Source: JANSWY01 sp965267245 (GTDB lineage Bacteria; Bacteroidota; Bacteroidia; Cytophagales; Cyclobacteriaceae). From it: a stretch of DNA of 64,000 nt. Below the pieces are notes generated by a model that saw nothing but the letters and a program-made list of their open reading frames with translations, ran no database searches and had not been told where the DNA came from. Location: NCBI GenBank assembly GCA_965267245.1, contig OZ253939.1, positions 4,464,001 through 4,528,000 of the forward strand, read 5' to 3'. The first letter of the stretch is position 1, and each line of letters begins with the position of its first letter. Below are positions 1 through 8,797 of the stretch, one piece after another. The translations under genes were made by a program, and so were the position numbers.

Positions 1-18
1 AACCAACCCTTCGAAACT

Positions 19-3000
19 ATGTTAATCCGCTCAATAAAATGGTTAATAGCTGTCACTCTCATTGTCACTATCCAATCCTGTGGTGATTCAGGGAAAGACG
101 ATTTCAGTAGCGCCAGAAGTCTCTATGTAGATTATATATCAAGCTACACCTCAGGTATCATTTCCCGAACTGACGATATCAAAATCAAATTTGCAAAAGC
201 GATTGATGGGATTGAACCAGGTCAGGAAGCAGCAGGGCTACTCAAGACTTCCCCATCAATAGATGGTTCCGCTATCTGGGAAGATAACAGAACGCTTGTA
301 TTTACACCCGGCAGTCCATTAACCTCCAGCACAAAATATGAAGCGACACTTGCACTAAGTCAGGTGATCTCTGATGTTCCTGCAGATAGAAAGGACTTCA
401 AGTTTGTTTTTGAGACACTCAAGCAGAACTATGAGGTTTCTGTAACCGGACTGGAACTCTATAGCAAGACGGAGTTGAATAAAATGAAAGTGAAGGGGCT
501 ACTTCAGACCGCTGATTTTATTGAAAATTCTGTGGTGGAAAGTGCTCTGAAAGCAAATCAGAATGGTAGTTCTCTTTCAGTTATATGGGAGCATATTGGT
601 GACAATATCCATCAGTTTACTGTGCAGGATGTAAAAAGGGAGGAAGATGCTGTCAATATTCAATTGAGTGTGGATGGAGATGGCATGGGTGTTGATAAAA
701 ATCTATCAAGAGATGTAGAAATACCTGGGTTGAATAATTACAAAATTGTTGCTGTAAACCTGAATCGTGTAGGTGGTAGTTACATTTCCGTTCAGTTTAG
801 TGATCCTATCAACGATAAGCAGGACTTATCAGGGTTAGTAAAATTCAATAAACATTATTCCGGCATAAGAACCGTAGTAGAATTGAATGAATTGAAGATA
901 TATCCAAATTCAAGCATGTATGGGGGTATCGAGTTGATCATTCATAAGGACCTTGAAAGCATTGCGGGTTACAAGTTAAGTGAAGACTATATCACTGAAA
1001 TTCAGTTTTCACAAAGTAAGCCCGAAGTGAAACTTGTGGACATGGGCGATGGGGCGATCCTGCCTAATTCAAAAGGGCTGATCTTACCATTTGAAGCTGT
1101 TTCGCTGAAAGCAGTTGAAGTCACCATTGTCAAAGTATTTGAAGAGAATGTTTTACAATACCTGCAGGTCAATCGGGTAGGTGGACAGAGCCAAATGAGA
1201 AGAGTAGCAAGACCTGTTGCTAAAAAGACAATTCCTTTGAACAGAATAGGTGTTACAGACCTTAATCAATGGAATCGATATACACTTGATCTGGCAGAAT
1301 ACTTTCAAGCAGAGCCCGGGGCAATTTATGAGATTAAGATTGGCTTCAATAAGAGCAATTCAATTTACTTCTGTGCAGATCAGGAAGATGAAATAGCAAT
1401 AGATGTAGAAGAAGAGGATTGGGGTGCGGAAGAAGAGTCCAGCTATTGGGATTACTCGGAAAGTTATTATTCTCAGGATTACGATTGGCAGGAAAGGGAT
1501 AACCCATGTTCTAATTCATATTATGGAGGTAGAAGAAGCGTCAGCAAAATTCTTTTTGCTTCAAACCTTGGAATCATTGCGAAAAAGAGAGATCGTGGTA
1601 ATGTTTATGCATTCGTAACTAATATGCTGGATACTGAGCCAATTAGTGGTGTTTCAGTGAATGTGTATGACTACCAACAACAGGTTATTGGTACAGGAAG
1701 CACTGACGGTGAAGGAAAAGTTGAGGTAGAAGTAAAAGGTAAACCTTATGCATTGATTGCAAAACAGGGTGATCAAACAGGGTATTTGAGGTTAGATGAT
1801 GGCACCTCTTTATCTCTTTCAAACTTCAATGTATCTGGTCAAAGGGTGCAAAAAGGGATCAAAGGCTTTATTTATGGGGAAAGAGGTGTGTGGAGACCAG
1901 CGGATACTGTGCACCTGGCATTTATCCTGGAAGATAAAACCAAAACGTTACCGGATAACCACCCGGTAATTATGGAATTGTGGAATCCCCTGGGACAAAT
2001 GCATACCAGGAAAGTGAGCGTTCAACCTACAGGAGATTTTTACCGATTTGACCTCCCTACAGACAGTGAAGATCCTACTGGAAACTGGATGGCCAAAGTC
2101 AAAGTAGGTGGAGCCACATTCACAAAAACCATCAAAATTGAAACGGTTAAACCAAACAGACTGAAAATCGATCTGGATTTTGGAAAGGATAGAATTACTG
2201 CCCTGGATGGTCAAATCGCTGGAGACCTGAATGTAAAATGGCTCACTGGGGCAACAGCGAGTAACCTTAGAGCGGATTTTGAGGTCTTTCTCACAAAAAC
2301 CAAAACCTCGTTTGAAGATTATCCCAATTTTTCATTTGATGACATTTCGAAAAACTTTTATGGAAGCAACCAATCTATTTTCAGTGGTCGCCTAAACAGT
2401 GAAGGATATGCCAGAGTTACCGCGAATATCAATGCCAGTAATAATGCTCCAGGGGCTTTAAATGCTACTTTTAAAGGGAAGGTATTTGAAGAAGGTGGAG
2501 ACTTCAGTATTGATAAGTTCACTATACCATTTTACCCATATTCAACCTTTGTGGGTGTGAAATTACCAGAAGGTGATAGACGAGGTATGCTACTTACAGA
2601 TAAGGACCATGAGGTAAGAATTGCTACGGTAGATGCAAAAGGAAATAAGGTAAATAGAAATGGTTTACGAGTAAAGCTATACAAACTAGGCTGGCGCTGG
2701 TGGTGGGATAATTCTTACAATGACGTGAGTAATTACGTAAATCGTGGTTACAGCGATGAAATACAATCAGCCACCATCAATTCCCAAAATGGAGAAGCTA
2801 CCTGGAAGCTTAGGATTAATTACCCAGATTGGGGAAGGTATTATCTGCAAGTAGAAGATCCTGTTTCAGGTCATTCCACAGGTAAAGTATTTTACATAGA
2901 CTGGCCAGGATGGGCTGGAAAAGGAAAAAAGGAACTTGGTGGAGCATCAATGCTTGAATTTGCTGTAGAAAAAGGGGAATATAAGGTAGGTGAAGATATC

Positions 3001-5547
3001 AAAATTTCCATGCCGAGCACTGGAGGAAATCGTGCATTGATTTCACTTGAATCTGGAAGTGAAGTGCTACAAACTTTTTGGGTGGAGACCGATGATGAAA
3101 CCACGAGTGTTTCCATTGAGGCAACAGCCGACATGTCTCCCAATGTTTATGTCAATATCACAATGCTGCAACCACATGGTCAATCCAATAATGACTTACC
3201 AATCAGGCTTTTTGGAATTGAATCAATCAAAGTGGTGGATCCTGGAACAAAATTGGAACCGATACTCGAAATGGCTGATGAACTTGGTCCTGAGGAAAAG
3301 TTTACTGTTAAAGTCAAAGAAAAAACAGGAAAACCAATGGCTTATACCTTGGCGATCGTGGATGAAGGGTTATTGGACCTTACCAAATTTAAAACTCCTG
3401 ATGCCTGGAGTAATTTTTACAGAAGAGAAGCACTTGGCATAAAAACCTGGGATGTTTATGATGATGTGATGGGTGCCTATGGCGGTACTGTAGAAAGGCT
3501 ATTGGCTGTTGGTGGTGGTGATGGCGAAGAAGAAAAAGACCAAAAAGAAGCCAACAGGTTTAAGCCGGTAGTCATGTATGCTGGGCCGTTCTTCTTGGAA
3601 GGAGGAAGTACCGGAACCCATTCTTTTACCATGCCTCAATACATTGGAAGTGTAAAAACCATGTTAGTAGCAGCTCACGATGGTGCTTATGGAAAAGCTG
3701 ATAAAGCCACTCCTGTGCGACAGCCACTCATGATTCAGGCAACAATGCCAAGAGTAGCGGGACCAGGTGAAGAAATTTTGCTACCGGTGAATGTTTTTGC
3801 AATGAATGATAACATTGCTTCGGTAAATGTGAAAGTTGAAACAGAGGGATTACTTTCTCCGGTTGGAGATGCCCAGCAGACTGTGAGATTCTCAGGAATG
3901 GGTGATGAAATGGTCTATTTTAAGCTTAAGGTTGATGAAAATATTGGGATAGGAAAGGTAAAAGTGAGCGCTAGCTCCAGGAGTTTGAATGCAAACTATG
4001 ATGTAGAGCTCAATGTATTACCTCGAAATCCAATTGTGACCAATGTGCAGGAGAAAATTTTAAATGGTTCTGATAACTGGACACTCGGGTATGACCCAAT
4101 TGGTTTGGCACGTACCAATGAGGGGACCATCGAATTAAGTGCATTACCACCACTGAATATTGACCAAAGATTGAAATACCTGATCCGGTATCCGCATGGG
4201 TGTATTGAGCAAACCACTTCTTCGGTATTCGCTCAGTTGTACATTGATAAATTAACAGAATTACCAGATGGTTATCAGGATAGAATTCAAAAGAACATCA
4301 ATGCGGCCATCAACCGGTTGAAATCATTCCAGGTCTCTTCAGGAGGATTTGCTTATTGGCCAGGTAACAGCGAACCAAGTTATTGGGGATCCAACTATGC
4401 GGGACACTTCCTGGTAGAAGCAAAGAAAAAGGGTTACAGTGTACCACAAAGCTTGTTAAGCAATTGGATCAACTTCCAAACACAAAGAGCTGAAAATTGG
4501 AACAGTGACGAATACAATAATAATTTAACACAGGCCTATCGATTATACACATTAGCGCTTGCCGGAAGTCCTTCCATTGGAGCAATGAACAGGTTGAGAG
4601 AAAAAGCCAACCTTGATAGGGGATCAAAATGGAGACTTGCTTTGGCGTATGCCATTGCCGGATATACCAATGAAGCGAATCAACTGGTGAATGCCATATC
4701 ATTTGAGGTAGATCAGAACGACAATTCATACAGATATACTTACGGTTCTCCAACCAGAGACCAGGCAATGATCATGGAAACATTGATAAAACTGGATAGG
4801 AAAACAGATGCGTTCTCGATCCTAAATGAAATCGCCAAGGTAATGGGTGATAGCAAAAGATGGATGAGTACACAAACTACAGCATATTGTTTCATCGCTA
4901 TTTCTCAGTATGCTGATCAGTTCCCTGTGGATGAATCTTTGAACGCGACCGCAAAAATTGGAGGTACGACACAAAATATTTCTAACTCTAAGTTTGTCAG
5001 TCAGATGTTCCTGAAAGAACCTGATAAAAAAGCCTCTATTGAGCTGAAAAACAACGGCAATGCTCCGATTTATGCAAGGGTTATCCGAAAAGGGATTCCA
5101 TTAGAAGGTAATGAAATTGAGGATGAGAAGAACATTCGGATGCAGGTGACTTATCTTGATATGAATGGTAATAGAATCAATGTTAACAGATTAAAACAAG
5201 GAACAGATTTTATGGCCCAGGTGACAATTTCCAATCCGGGAATAAAAGGAAAGTATGATGAGGTTGCACTGACACAAATATTCCCTTCCGGATGGGAAAT
5301 CATTAATACTAGATTAGACGGAACAGATCAGTACTACAAACAAAGTGACGCAGAGTACATAGATATAAGGGATGATCGTGTGATGCATTACTTTGACATT
5401 GGAGCTAATAAAAGCCTGACATACAAAGTTCTTTTAAATGCATCGTATCGAGGGAAATACTATTTACCAGCTGTTTCCACGGAAGCGATGTACGACAATG
5501 AAATCTATGCACATAAAGCTGGGAAATGGGTTGAGGTAGTGCAATAA
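19..5547 (+). CDS. Alpha-2-macroglobulin family lipoprotein (YfhM-like)
   Basis: This is a bacterial alpha-2-macroglobulin, a periplasmic protease trap anchored in a membrane by a lipid. The N-terminus (residues 1-25) is a lipoprotein signal, with a Cys after IQS at about residue 21. MG-type beta domains follow. A TED domain carries the thioester motif CIEQ at about residues 1395-1398, matching the family CxEQ, so the covalent trap looks intact. The length of 1842 residues is usual for large bacterial members. An acidic, Tyr-rich insert (about residues 455-495) is unusual and not explained. The gene lies 28 bases before pbpC; this pairing (yfhM-pbpC in E. coli) is widespread and suggests protection of the periplasm when the wall is breached. 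Family identity is secure; the target proteases are unknown. Confidence 0.93.
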   Translation: MLIRSIKWLIAVTLIVTIQSCGDSGKDDFSSARSLYVDYISSYTSGIISRTDDIKIKFAKAIDGIEPGQEAAGLLKTSPSIDGSAIWEDNRTLVFTPGSPLTSSTKYEATLALSQVISDVPADRKDFKFVFETLKQNYEVSVTGLELYSKTELNKMKVKGLLQTADFIENSVVESALKANQNGSSLSVIWEHIGDNIHQFTVQDVKREEDAVNIQLSVDGDGMGVDKNLSRDVEIPGLNNYKIVAVNLNRVGGSYISVQFSDPINDKQDLSGLVKFNKHYSGIRTVVELNELKIYPNSSMYGGIELIIHKDLESIAGYKLSEDYITEIQFSQSKPEVKLVDMGDGAILPNSKGLILPFEAVSLKAVEVTIVKVFEENVLQYLQVNRVGGQSQMRRVARPVAKKTIPLNRIGVTDLNQWNRYTLDLAEYFQAEPGAIYEIKIGFNKSNSIYFCADQEDEIAIDVEEEDWGAEEESSYWDYSESYYSQDYDWQERDNPCSNSYYGGRRSVSKILFASNLGIIAKKRDRGNVYAFVTNMLDTEPISGVSVNVYDYQQQVIGTGSTDGEGKVEVEVKGKPYALIAKQGDQTGYLRLDDGTSLSLSNFNVSGQRVQKGIKGFIYGERGVWRPADTVHLAFILEDKTKTLPDNHPVIMELWNPLGQMHTRKVSVQPTGDFYRFDLPTDSEDPTGNWMAKVKVGGATFTKTIKIETVKPNRLKIDLDFGKDRITALDGQIAGDLNVKWLTGATASNLRADFEVFLTKTKTSFEDYPNFSFDDISKNFYGSNQSIFSGRLNSEGYARVTANINASNNAPGALNATFKGKVFEEGGDFSIDKFTIPFYPYSTFVGVKLPEGDRRGMLLTDKDHEVRIATVDAKGNKVNRNGLRVKLYKLGWRWWWDNSYNDVSNYVNRGYSDEIQSATINSQNGEATWKLRINYPDWGRYYLQVEDPVSGHSTGKVFYIDWPGWAGKGKKELGGASMLEFAVEKGEYKVGEDIKISMPSTGGNRALISLESGSEVLQTFWVETDDETTSVSIEATADMSPNVYVNITMLQPHGQSNNDLPIRLFGIESIKVVDPGTKLEPILEMADELGPEEKFTVKVKEKTGKPMAYTLAIVDEGLLDLTKFKTPDAWSNFYRREALGIKTWDVYDDVMGAYGGTVERLLAVGGGDGEEEKDQKEANRFKPVVMYAGPFFLEGGSTGTHSFTMPQYIGSVKTMLVAAHDGAYGKADKATPVRQPLMIQATMPRVAGPGEEILLPVNVFAMNDNIASVNVKVETEGLLSPVGDAQQTVRFSGMGDEMVYFKLKVDENIGIGKVKVSASSRSLNANYDVELNVLPRNPIVTNVQEKILNGSDNWTLGYDPIGLARTNEGTIELSALPPLNIDQRLKYLIRYPHGCIEQTTSSVFAQLYIDKLTELPDGYQDRIQKNINAAINRLKSFQVSSGGFAYWPGNSEPSYWGSNYAGHFLVEAKKKGYSVPQSLLSNWINFQTQRAENWNSDEYNNNLTQAYRLYTLALAGSPSIGAMNRLREKANLDRGSKWRLALAYAIAGYTNEANQLVNAISFEVDQNDNSYRYTYGSPTRDQAMIMETLIKLDRKTDAFSILNEIAKVMGDSKRWMSTQTTAYCFIAISQYADQFPVDESLNATAKIGGTTQNISNSKFVSQMFLKEPDKKASIELKNNGNAPIYARVIRKGIPLEGNEIEDEKNIRMQVTYLDMNGNRINVNRLKQGTDFMAQVTISNPGIKGKYDEVALTQIFPSGWEIINTRLDGTDQYYKQSDAEYIDIRDDRVMHYFDIGANKSLTYKVLLNASYRGKYYLPAVSTEAMYDNEIYAHKAGKWVEVVQ

Positions 5548-5575
5548 CTGTTAGAATAAGAATTTGGAGAAGGCA

Positions 5576-7936
5576 ATGAGGAGGTTAAAAAGTATTGGAA
5601 AATACTTGGGCATTGGATTGGCAGCAATATTTGTATTGATATTGTTGCTGCCAATTCCAAAACCTCTTTTTCAGGATCCATACAGCACTGTAATACAAGA
5701 TCAAAACGGGGAGTTACTGGATGCAGTAATAGCCAGTGATGGTCAATGGAGGTTTCCTCAATCAGATTCAATTCCGCTCAAGTTTGAAACAGCTCTTTTA
5801 CTTTTTGAAGATGAGTATTTTTTTAAACATCCTGGAGTAAATCCAATTTCACTTTTTCGAGCATTACGACAGAATATTGCAGCTGGGAAAGTAGTGAGTG
5901 GAGGAAGTACGCTTACAATGCAACTTGTAAGAATAGCACGAGGCAATCAGCCCAGAAATATTTGGCAAAAGGGATACGAAACCCTACTGGCCCTGAAACT
6001 TGATCTTTTCTACTCCAAGGATGAAATTCTAAACCTCTATTCCTCACACGCACCGTTTGGAGGAAACGTGGTGGGTTTATCAGCCGCCTCATGGAGGTAT
6101 TTTGGGAGGCCCCCAAACAAACTATCCTGGGCTGAGGCAGCATCTCTTGCTGTTTTACCCAACAATCCTGCAGTAATTTTTCCCGGTAGAAATGATAGTG
6201 TTTTCAGGCAAAAAAGGGATAAGCTTCTGGACAAGATAAGCCAGAGAGGGGTTATAGATGATGTAACGAATAAACTATCAAAAGCAGAGAGATTACCTCA
6301 AAAACCGAAGATACTACCTGCTCTGGCCGATCACTTATTGTTTAGAGCATATAAGGAAGGTCATCATAAAAAAAGACTGGTTACCACTTTGCAAAAGGAT
6401 TTACAAAGGGATGTGAAAAATCTGGTGGATATGCACAGTGAAAACCTGAAAGGAAACGAGGTTCATAATGCCGCAGCGATCGTATTGAATATTGCAACAG
6501 GGGCGACCTTGGCATATGTGGGTAATTCTACAGGAAAAGATGGTCTAAATGGTCATGATGTGGATATCATAACAGCAGTAAGAAGCCCCGGAAGCTTGCT
6601 AAAGCCGGTTTTATATGCGGCCTCAATGGATGAAGGATTACTGATGCCTGAAGAATTAATGACGGATGTGCCACTCTTTTACAAAGGGTTTGTTCCAAAG
6701 AATTTTGACAAAAAGTTTAGAGGAGTCGTTCCTGCCAATGAAGCATTAGCGAGAAGTTTGAATGTTCCATTTGTTGTGTTATTGAGAGATTACACCTATG
6801 AGAAGTTCCACTTGAAGCTCAAGAATGTTGGGATTACTTCCTTAAATCGTCCTCCGGGTCATTATGGTTTATCCATGGTTCTGGGTGGAGCGGATATGTC
6901 ACTTTGGGATTTGACGGCCATGTATGCTGGTTTGATGAGAGTTTATAATAATTACCTGGAACGAGAAACAGCATTTAAATACAGGGAATCAGACTATCAC
7001 TCAAATCACTACACAAAGTTTGAAAACACTGAGACCCCATTGGAACGTGATGGTATCATCAGGGTAGAAGCAATTTGGTATATGCTACAAGCTATGCAGG
7101 AAGTGACCCGGCCCGAAGACTGGACCGGATGGCAGCAATTTTCATCTGCAAGAGATATTGCCTGGAAGACTGGTACAAGTCATGGGTTCAAGGATGGTTG
7201 GGCTATCGGGATGAATCGAGATTACCTGGTGGGAGTTTGGACAGGAAACGCAGATGGAGAAGGAAGACCCGGACTTACCGGGGTAAAAGCAGCTGCTCCA
7301 CTTATGTTTAATATTTTTGAATTGCTCCCAGAGACTGAAAACCCTTTTATCGCACCTCCTATGCCGGAACAAAGAGTGTGTACAAAAAGCGGCATGATAG
7401 CCACAGAGAATTGCCCTTCTTTTGAAATACAAAACCTCCCCGAATTCATGGTACAGGGTAAAATCTGCACTTTTCATGAAGTCATCTACCTGGATAAAAC
7501 AGAAAAACACCAGGTGAATAGTGCCTGTTATCCAACAGAAGACATGGTAGCTAAAAATTGGTTTAGGTTAACACCAACTCAGGGATGGTATTATAAATCC
7601 TACGATGCTTCCTATGAAGAACCACCTGGGTTTTTAAAAGACTGTCCATCTGTAGATGAAAAGGAATTCATGGAGTTTATTTACCCAAAACAATTTAGCA
7701 GGGTTTATATTCCCAGAGAGATTGATGGAGATGGTGGAAGAGCCATCTTTGAAGTGGCTCATAAATTGCCGGGAACAACTATTTATTGGCACCTTGATGA
7801 AAAATACCTGGGGAGTACCACCAGTAAGCATCAAATGGGAATCACCGCTGATACGGGAAATCATACTATTTCATTGGTAGATGAAGACGGTAATATGTTG
7901 CAGCAGAATTTTGAAGTCATAAATGATCGGATATAA
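5576..7936 (+). CDS. pbpC: Penicillin-binding protein 1C (bifunctional glycosyltransferase/transpeptidase)
   Basis: This is a class A penicillin-binding protein that polymerises and crosslinks peptidoglycan. One TM helix lies near residues 8-26. The glycosyltransferase domain shows FEDEYF (catalytic Glu at about 78) and GGSTLTMQ at about 109-116. The transpeptidase domain shows the SLLK active-site serine and lysine, an SLN motif and KTGTS. A C-terminal PBP1C domain contains several Cys residues. I placed the start at the ATG at 5576, which has a purine-rich GGAGAAGG just upstream, rather than at the in-frame TTG at 5564. It sits directly after the alpha-2-macroglobulin gene and is probably cotranscribed with it; a hairpin terminator follows the stop codon. 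Confidence 0.93.
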   Translation: MRRLKSIGKYLGIGLAAIFVLILLLPIPKPLFQDPYSTVIQDQNGELLDAVIASDGQWRFPQSDSIPLKFETALLLFEDEYFFKHPGVNPISLFRALRQNIAAGKVVSGGSTLTMQLVRIARGNQPRNIWQKGYETLLALKLDLFYSKDEILNLYSSHAPFGGNVVGLSAASWRYFGRPPNKLSWAEAASLAVLPNNPAVIFPGRNDSVFRQKRDKLLDKISQRGVIDDVTNKLSKAERLPQKPKILPALADHLLFRAYKEGHHKKRLVTTLQKDLQRDVKNLVDMHSENLKGNEVHNAAAIVLNIATGATLAYVGNSTGKDGLNGHDVDIITAVRSPGSLLKPVLYAASMDEGLLMPEELMTDVPLFYKGFVPKNFDKKFRGVVPANEALARSLNVPFVVLLRDYTYEKFHLKLKNVGITSLNRPPGHYGLSMVLGGADMSLWDLTAMYAGLMRVYNNYLERETAFKYRESDYHSNHYTKFENTETPLERDGIIRVEAIWYMLQAMQEVTRPEDWTGWQQFSSARDIAWKTGTSHGFKDGWAIGMNRDYLVGVWTGNADGEGRPGLTGVKAAAPLMFNIFELLPETENPFIAPPMPEQRVCTKSGMIATENCPSFEIQNLPEFMVQGKICTFHEVIYLDKTEKHQVNSACYPTEDMVAKNWFRLTPTQGWYYKSYDASYEEPPGFLKDCPSVDEKEFMEFIYPKQFSRVYIPREIDGDGGRAIFEVAHKLPGTTIYWHLDEKYLGSTTSKHQMGITADTGNHTISLVDEDGNMLQQNFEVINDRI

Positions 7937-7937
7937 A

Positions 7938-7970
7938 TAAAGGAGACCTACTAGTGTAAATCTCCTTTTT
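7938..7970 (+). terminator. Intrinsic terminator of the A2M-pbpC operon
   Basis: An 8-base inverted repeat (AAAGGAGA and TCTCCTTT) encloses a 14-base loop and runs into a T tract just after the pbpC stop codon. It has the position and shape of a rho-independent terminator. Confidence 0.8.
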
Positions 7971-7991
7971 TACCAACCATTAAAAAAAGTT

Positions 7992-8119
7992 GGGGGATTC
8001 TTAAACATTCCAACCAACATCGTCTTTCAAATCCCCCGTGTATGTAATCTTACCGGGAGGTAAGCTACATACCACTTTTAACCAAACTCGCTCATCGCTT
8101 ATCGCTATGAAACTTGAGC
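7992..8119 (+). repeat. Structured intergenic element, copy A
   Basis: This is the first of three related units in the 861-base gap between pbpC and the WG-repeat gene. It has a stem GGGGGATT/AATCCCCC (7992-7999 and 8030-8037). A second hairpin (8040-8072) has arms GTATGTA/TACATAC and CTTACC/GGTAAG around a GGGA loop. The shared linker TAACCAAACTCGCT lies at 8079-8092. A third small stem GCTCA/TGAGC (8090-8094 and 8115-8119) has the loop motif CTATGAAACT (8105-8114). Over 36 bases (8079-8114) it matches copy C at 31 positions by eye. No convincing ORF is present. It could be a small RNA or a repeat family. Confidence 0.6.
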
Positions 8120-8200
8120 CTGCAAATATCAGTGTTTCTCTATTAAAAGATTATGAAATATGATTAAACAGGAATAAATATGACGTGAATAAGACATACA

Positions 8201-8301
8201 AAAAAGGATGAAAAACATTTGGGGGATATTTTCATCCTTTTTATAACGATGCTGGTTGAAACCAATATGTATAAGCTAACCAAACTTACCTATTATGGTA
8301 A
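8201..8301 (+). repeat. Structured intergenic element, copy B
   Basis: This unit begins with a perfect 14-base inverted repeat (AAAAAGGATGAAAA at 8201-8214, partner at 8229-8242) ending in five T, which would also work as a terminator. A weak TGGT/ACCA hairpin follows, then the linker CTAACCAAACT (8276-8286) and a TTACC/GGTAA stem (8286-8301). The order of parts equals copies A and C, but the sequence is more diverged. From 8302 to about 8530 I see no gene and no further clear structure, only a half copy of the linker (GCTAACC near 8325). Confidence 0.5.
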
Positions 8302-8535
8302 TGTAAATATGGCTTTAAAATATTAGCTAACCTTGTCTAATTCGATAAGCGTAATAAAAGTGATGTTGAGAGAACTAAATTACCGGTTAAGTAGTAAATC
8401 AGAAAAGTTCAAAATCAAATATTTAAAAACGTTAATTTGACACTATTAGAATTATGCAGTTTTGATTGCGTCTAAACTCTAACAACTAATAAATGGATTT
8501 AGGGGAGGATTTGAATTCAATTGCTTATAAAACAG

Positions 8536-8659
8536 AAAAGGGTCCCAAATATTGGAACCCCTTTTTAAGATCGATAGCCGGTTGAACCTATGTCTTTCGA
8601 TCTTTGCTAACCAAACTCGCTTAACGCATGTCACTATGAAACTCACTTCAAAGATGCGT
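8536..8659 (+). repeat. Structured intergenic element, copy C
   Basis: This unit has an imperfect hairpin AAAAGGGTCC/GGAACCCCTTTT (8536-8565) with a following T. A second stem AAGATCGA/TCGATCTT lies at 8567-8574 and 8597-8604. The linker TAACCAAACTCGCTT lies at 8608-8622. A third stem ACGCAT/ATGCGT (8624-8629 and 8654-8659) encloses CTATGAAACT (8634-8643). The linker-to-CTATG distance is 26 bases, as in copy A. A 60-codon reading frame across it (8552-8734) has no protein-like features and conflicts with the hairpins, so I do not call it. Confidence 0.58.
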
Positions 8660-8797
8660 CAACTCTACGAGATGGAATATGTACAATTGTGTAAACAGGA
8701 ATTTTATTGGGTGAATAGGAATATTTCCGTTTAGTGGATTTTTTACAATGCTAAGAGACTTAATATTATTAGTTTTGATCTTGAAATAATTATAAAA

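Noticed and set aside
8567..8607. tRNA-like look on the minus strand (a GGTTCAA stretch inside stems)
   Set aside because: I could not form a five-pair T-stem with a seven-base loop or an acceptor stem around it.
8552..8734. 60-codon open frame in the gap before the WG-repeat gene
   Set aside because: It overlaps the hairpins of copy C, has no family-like features, and its composition is not protein-like; the structured repeat explains the sequence better.
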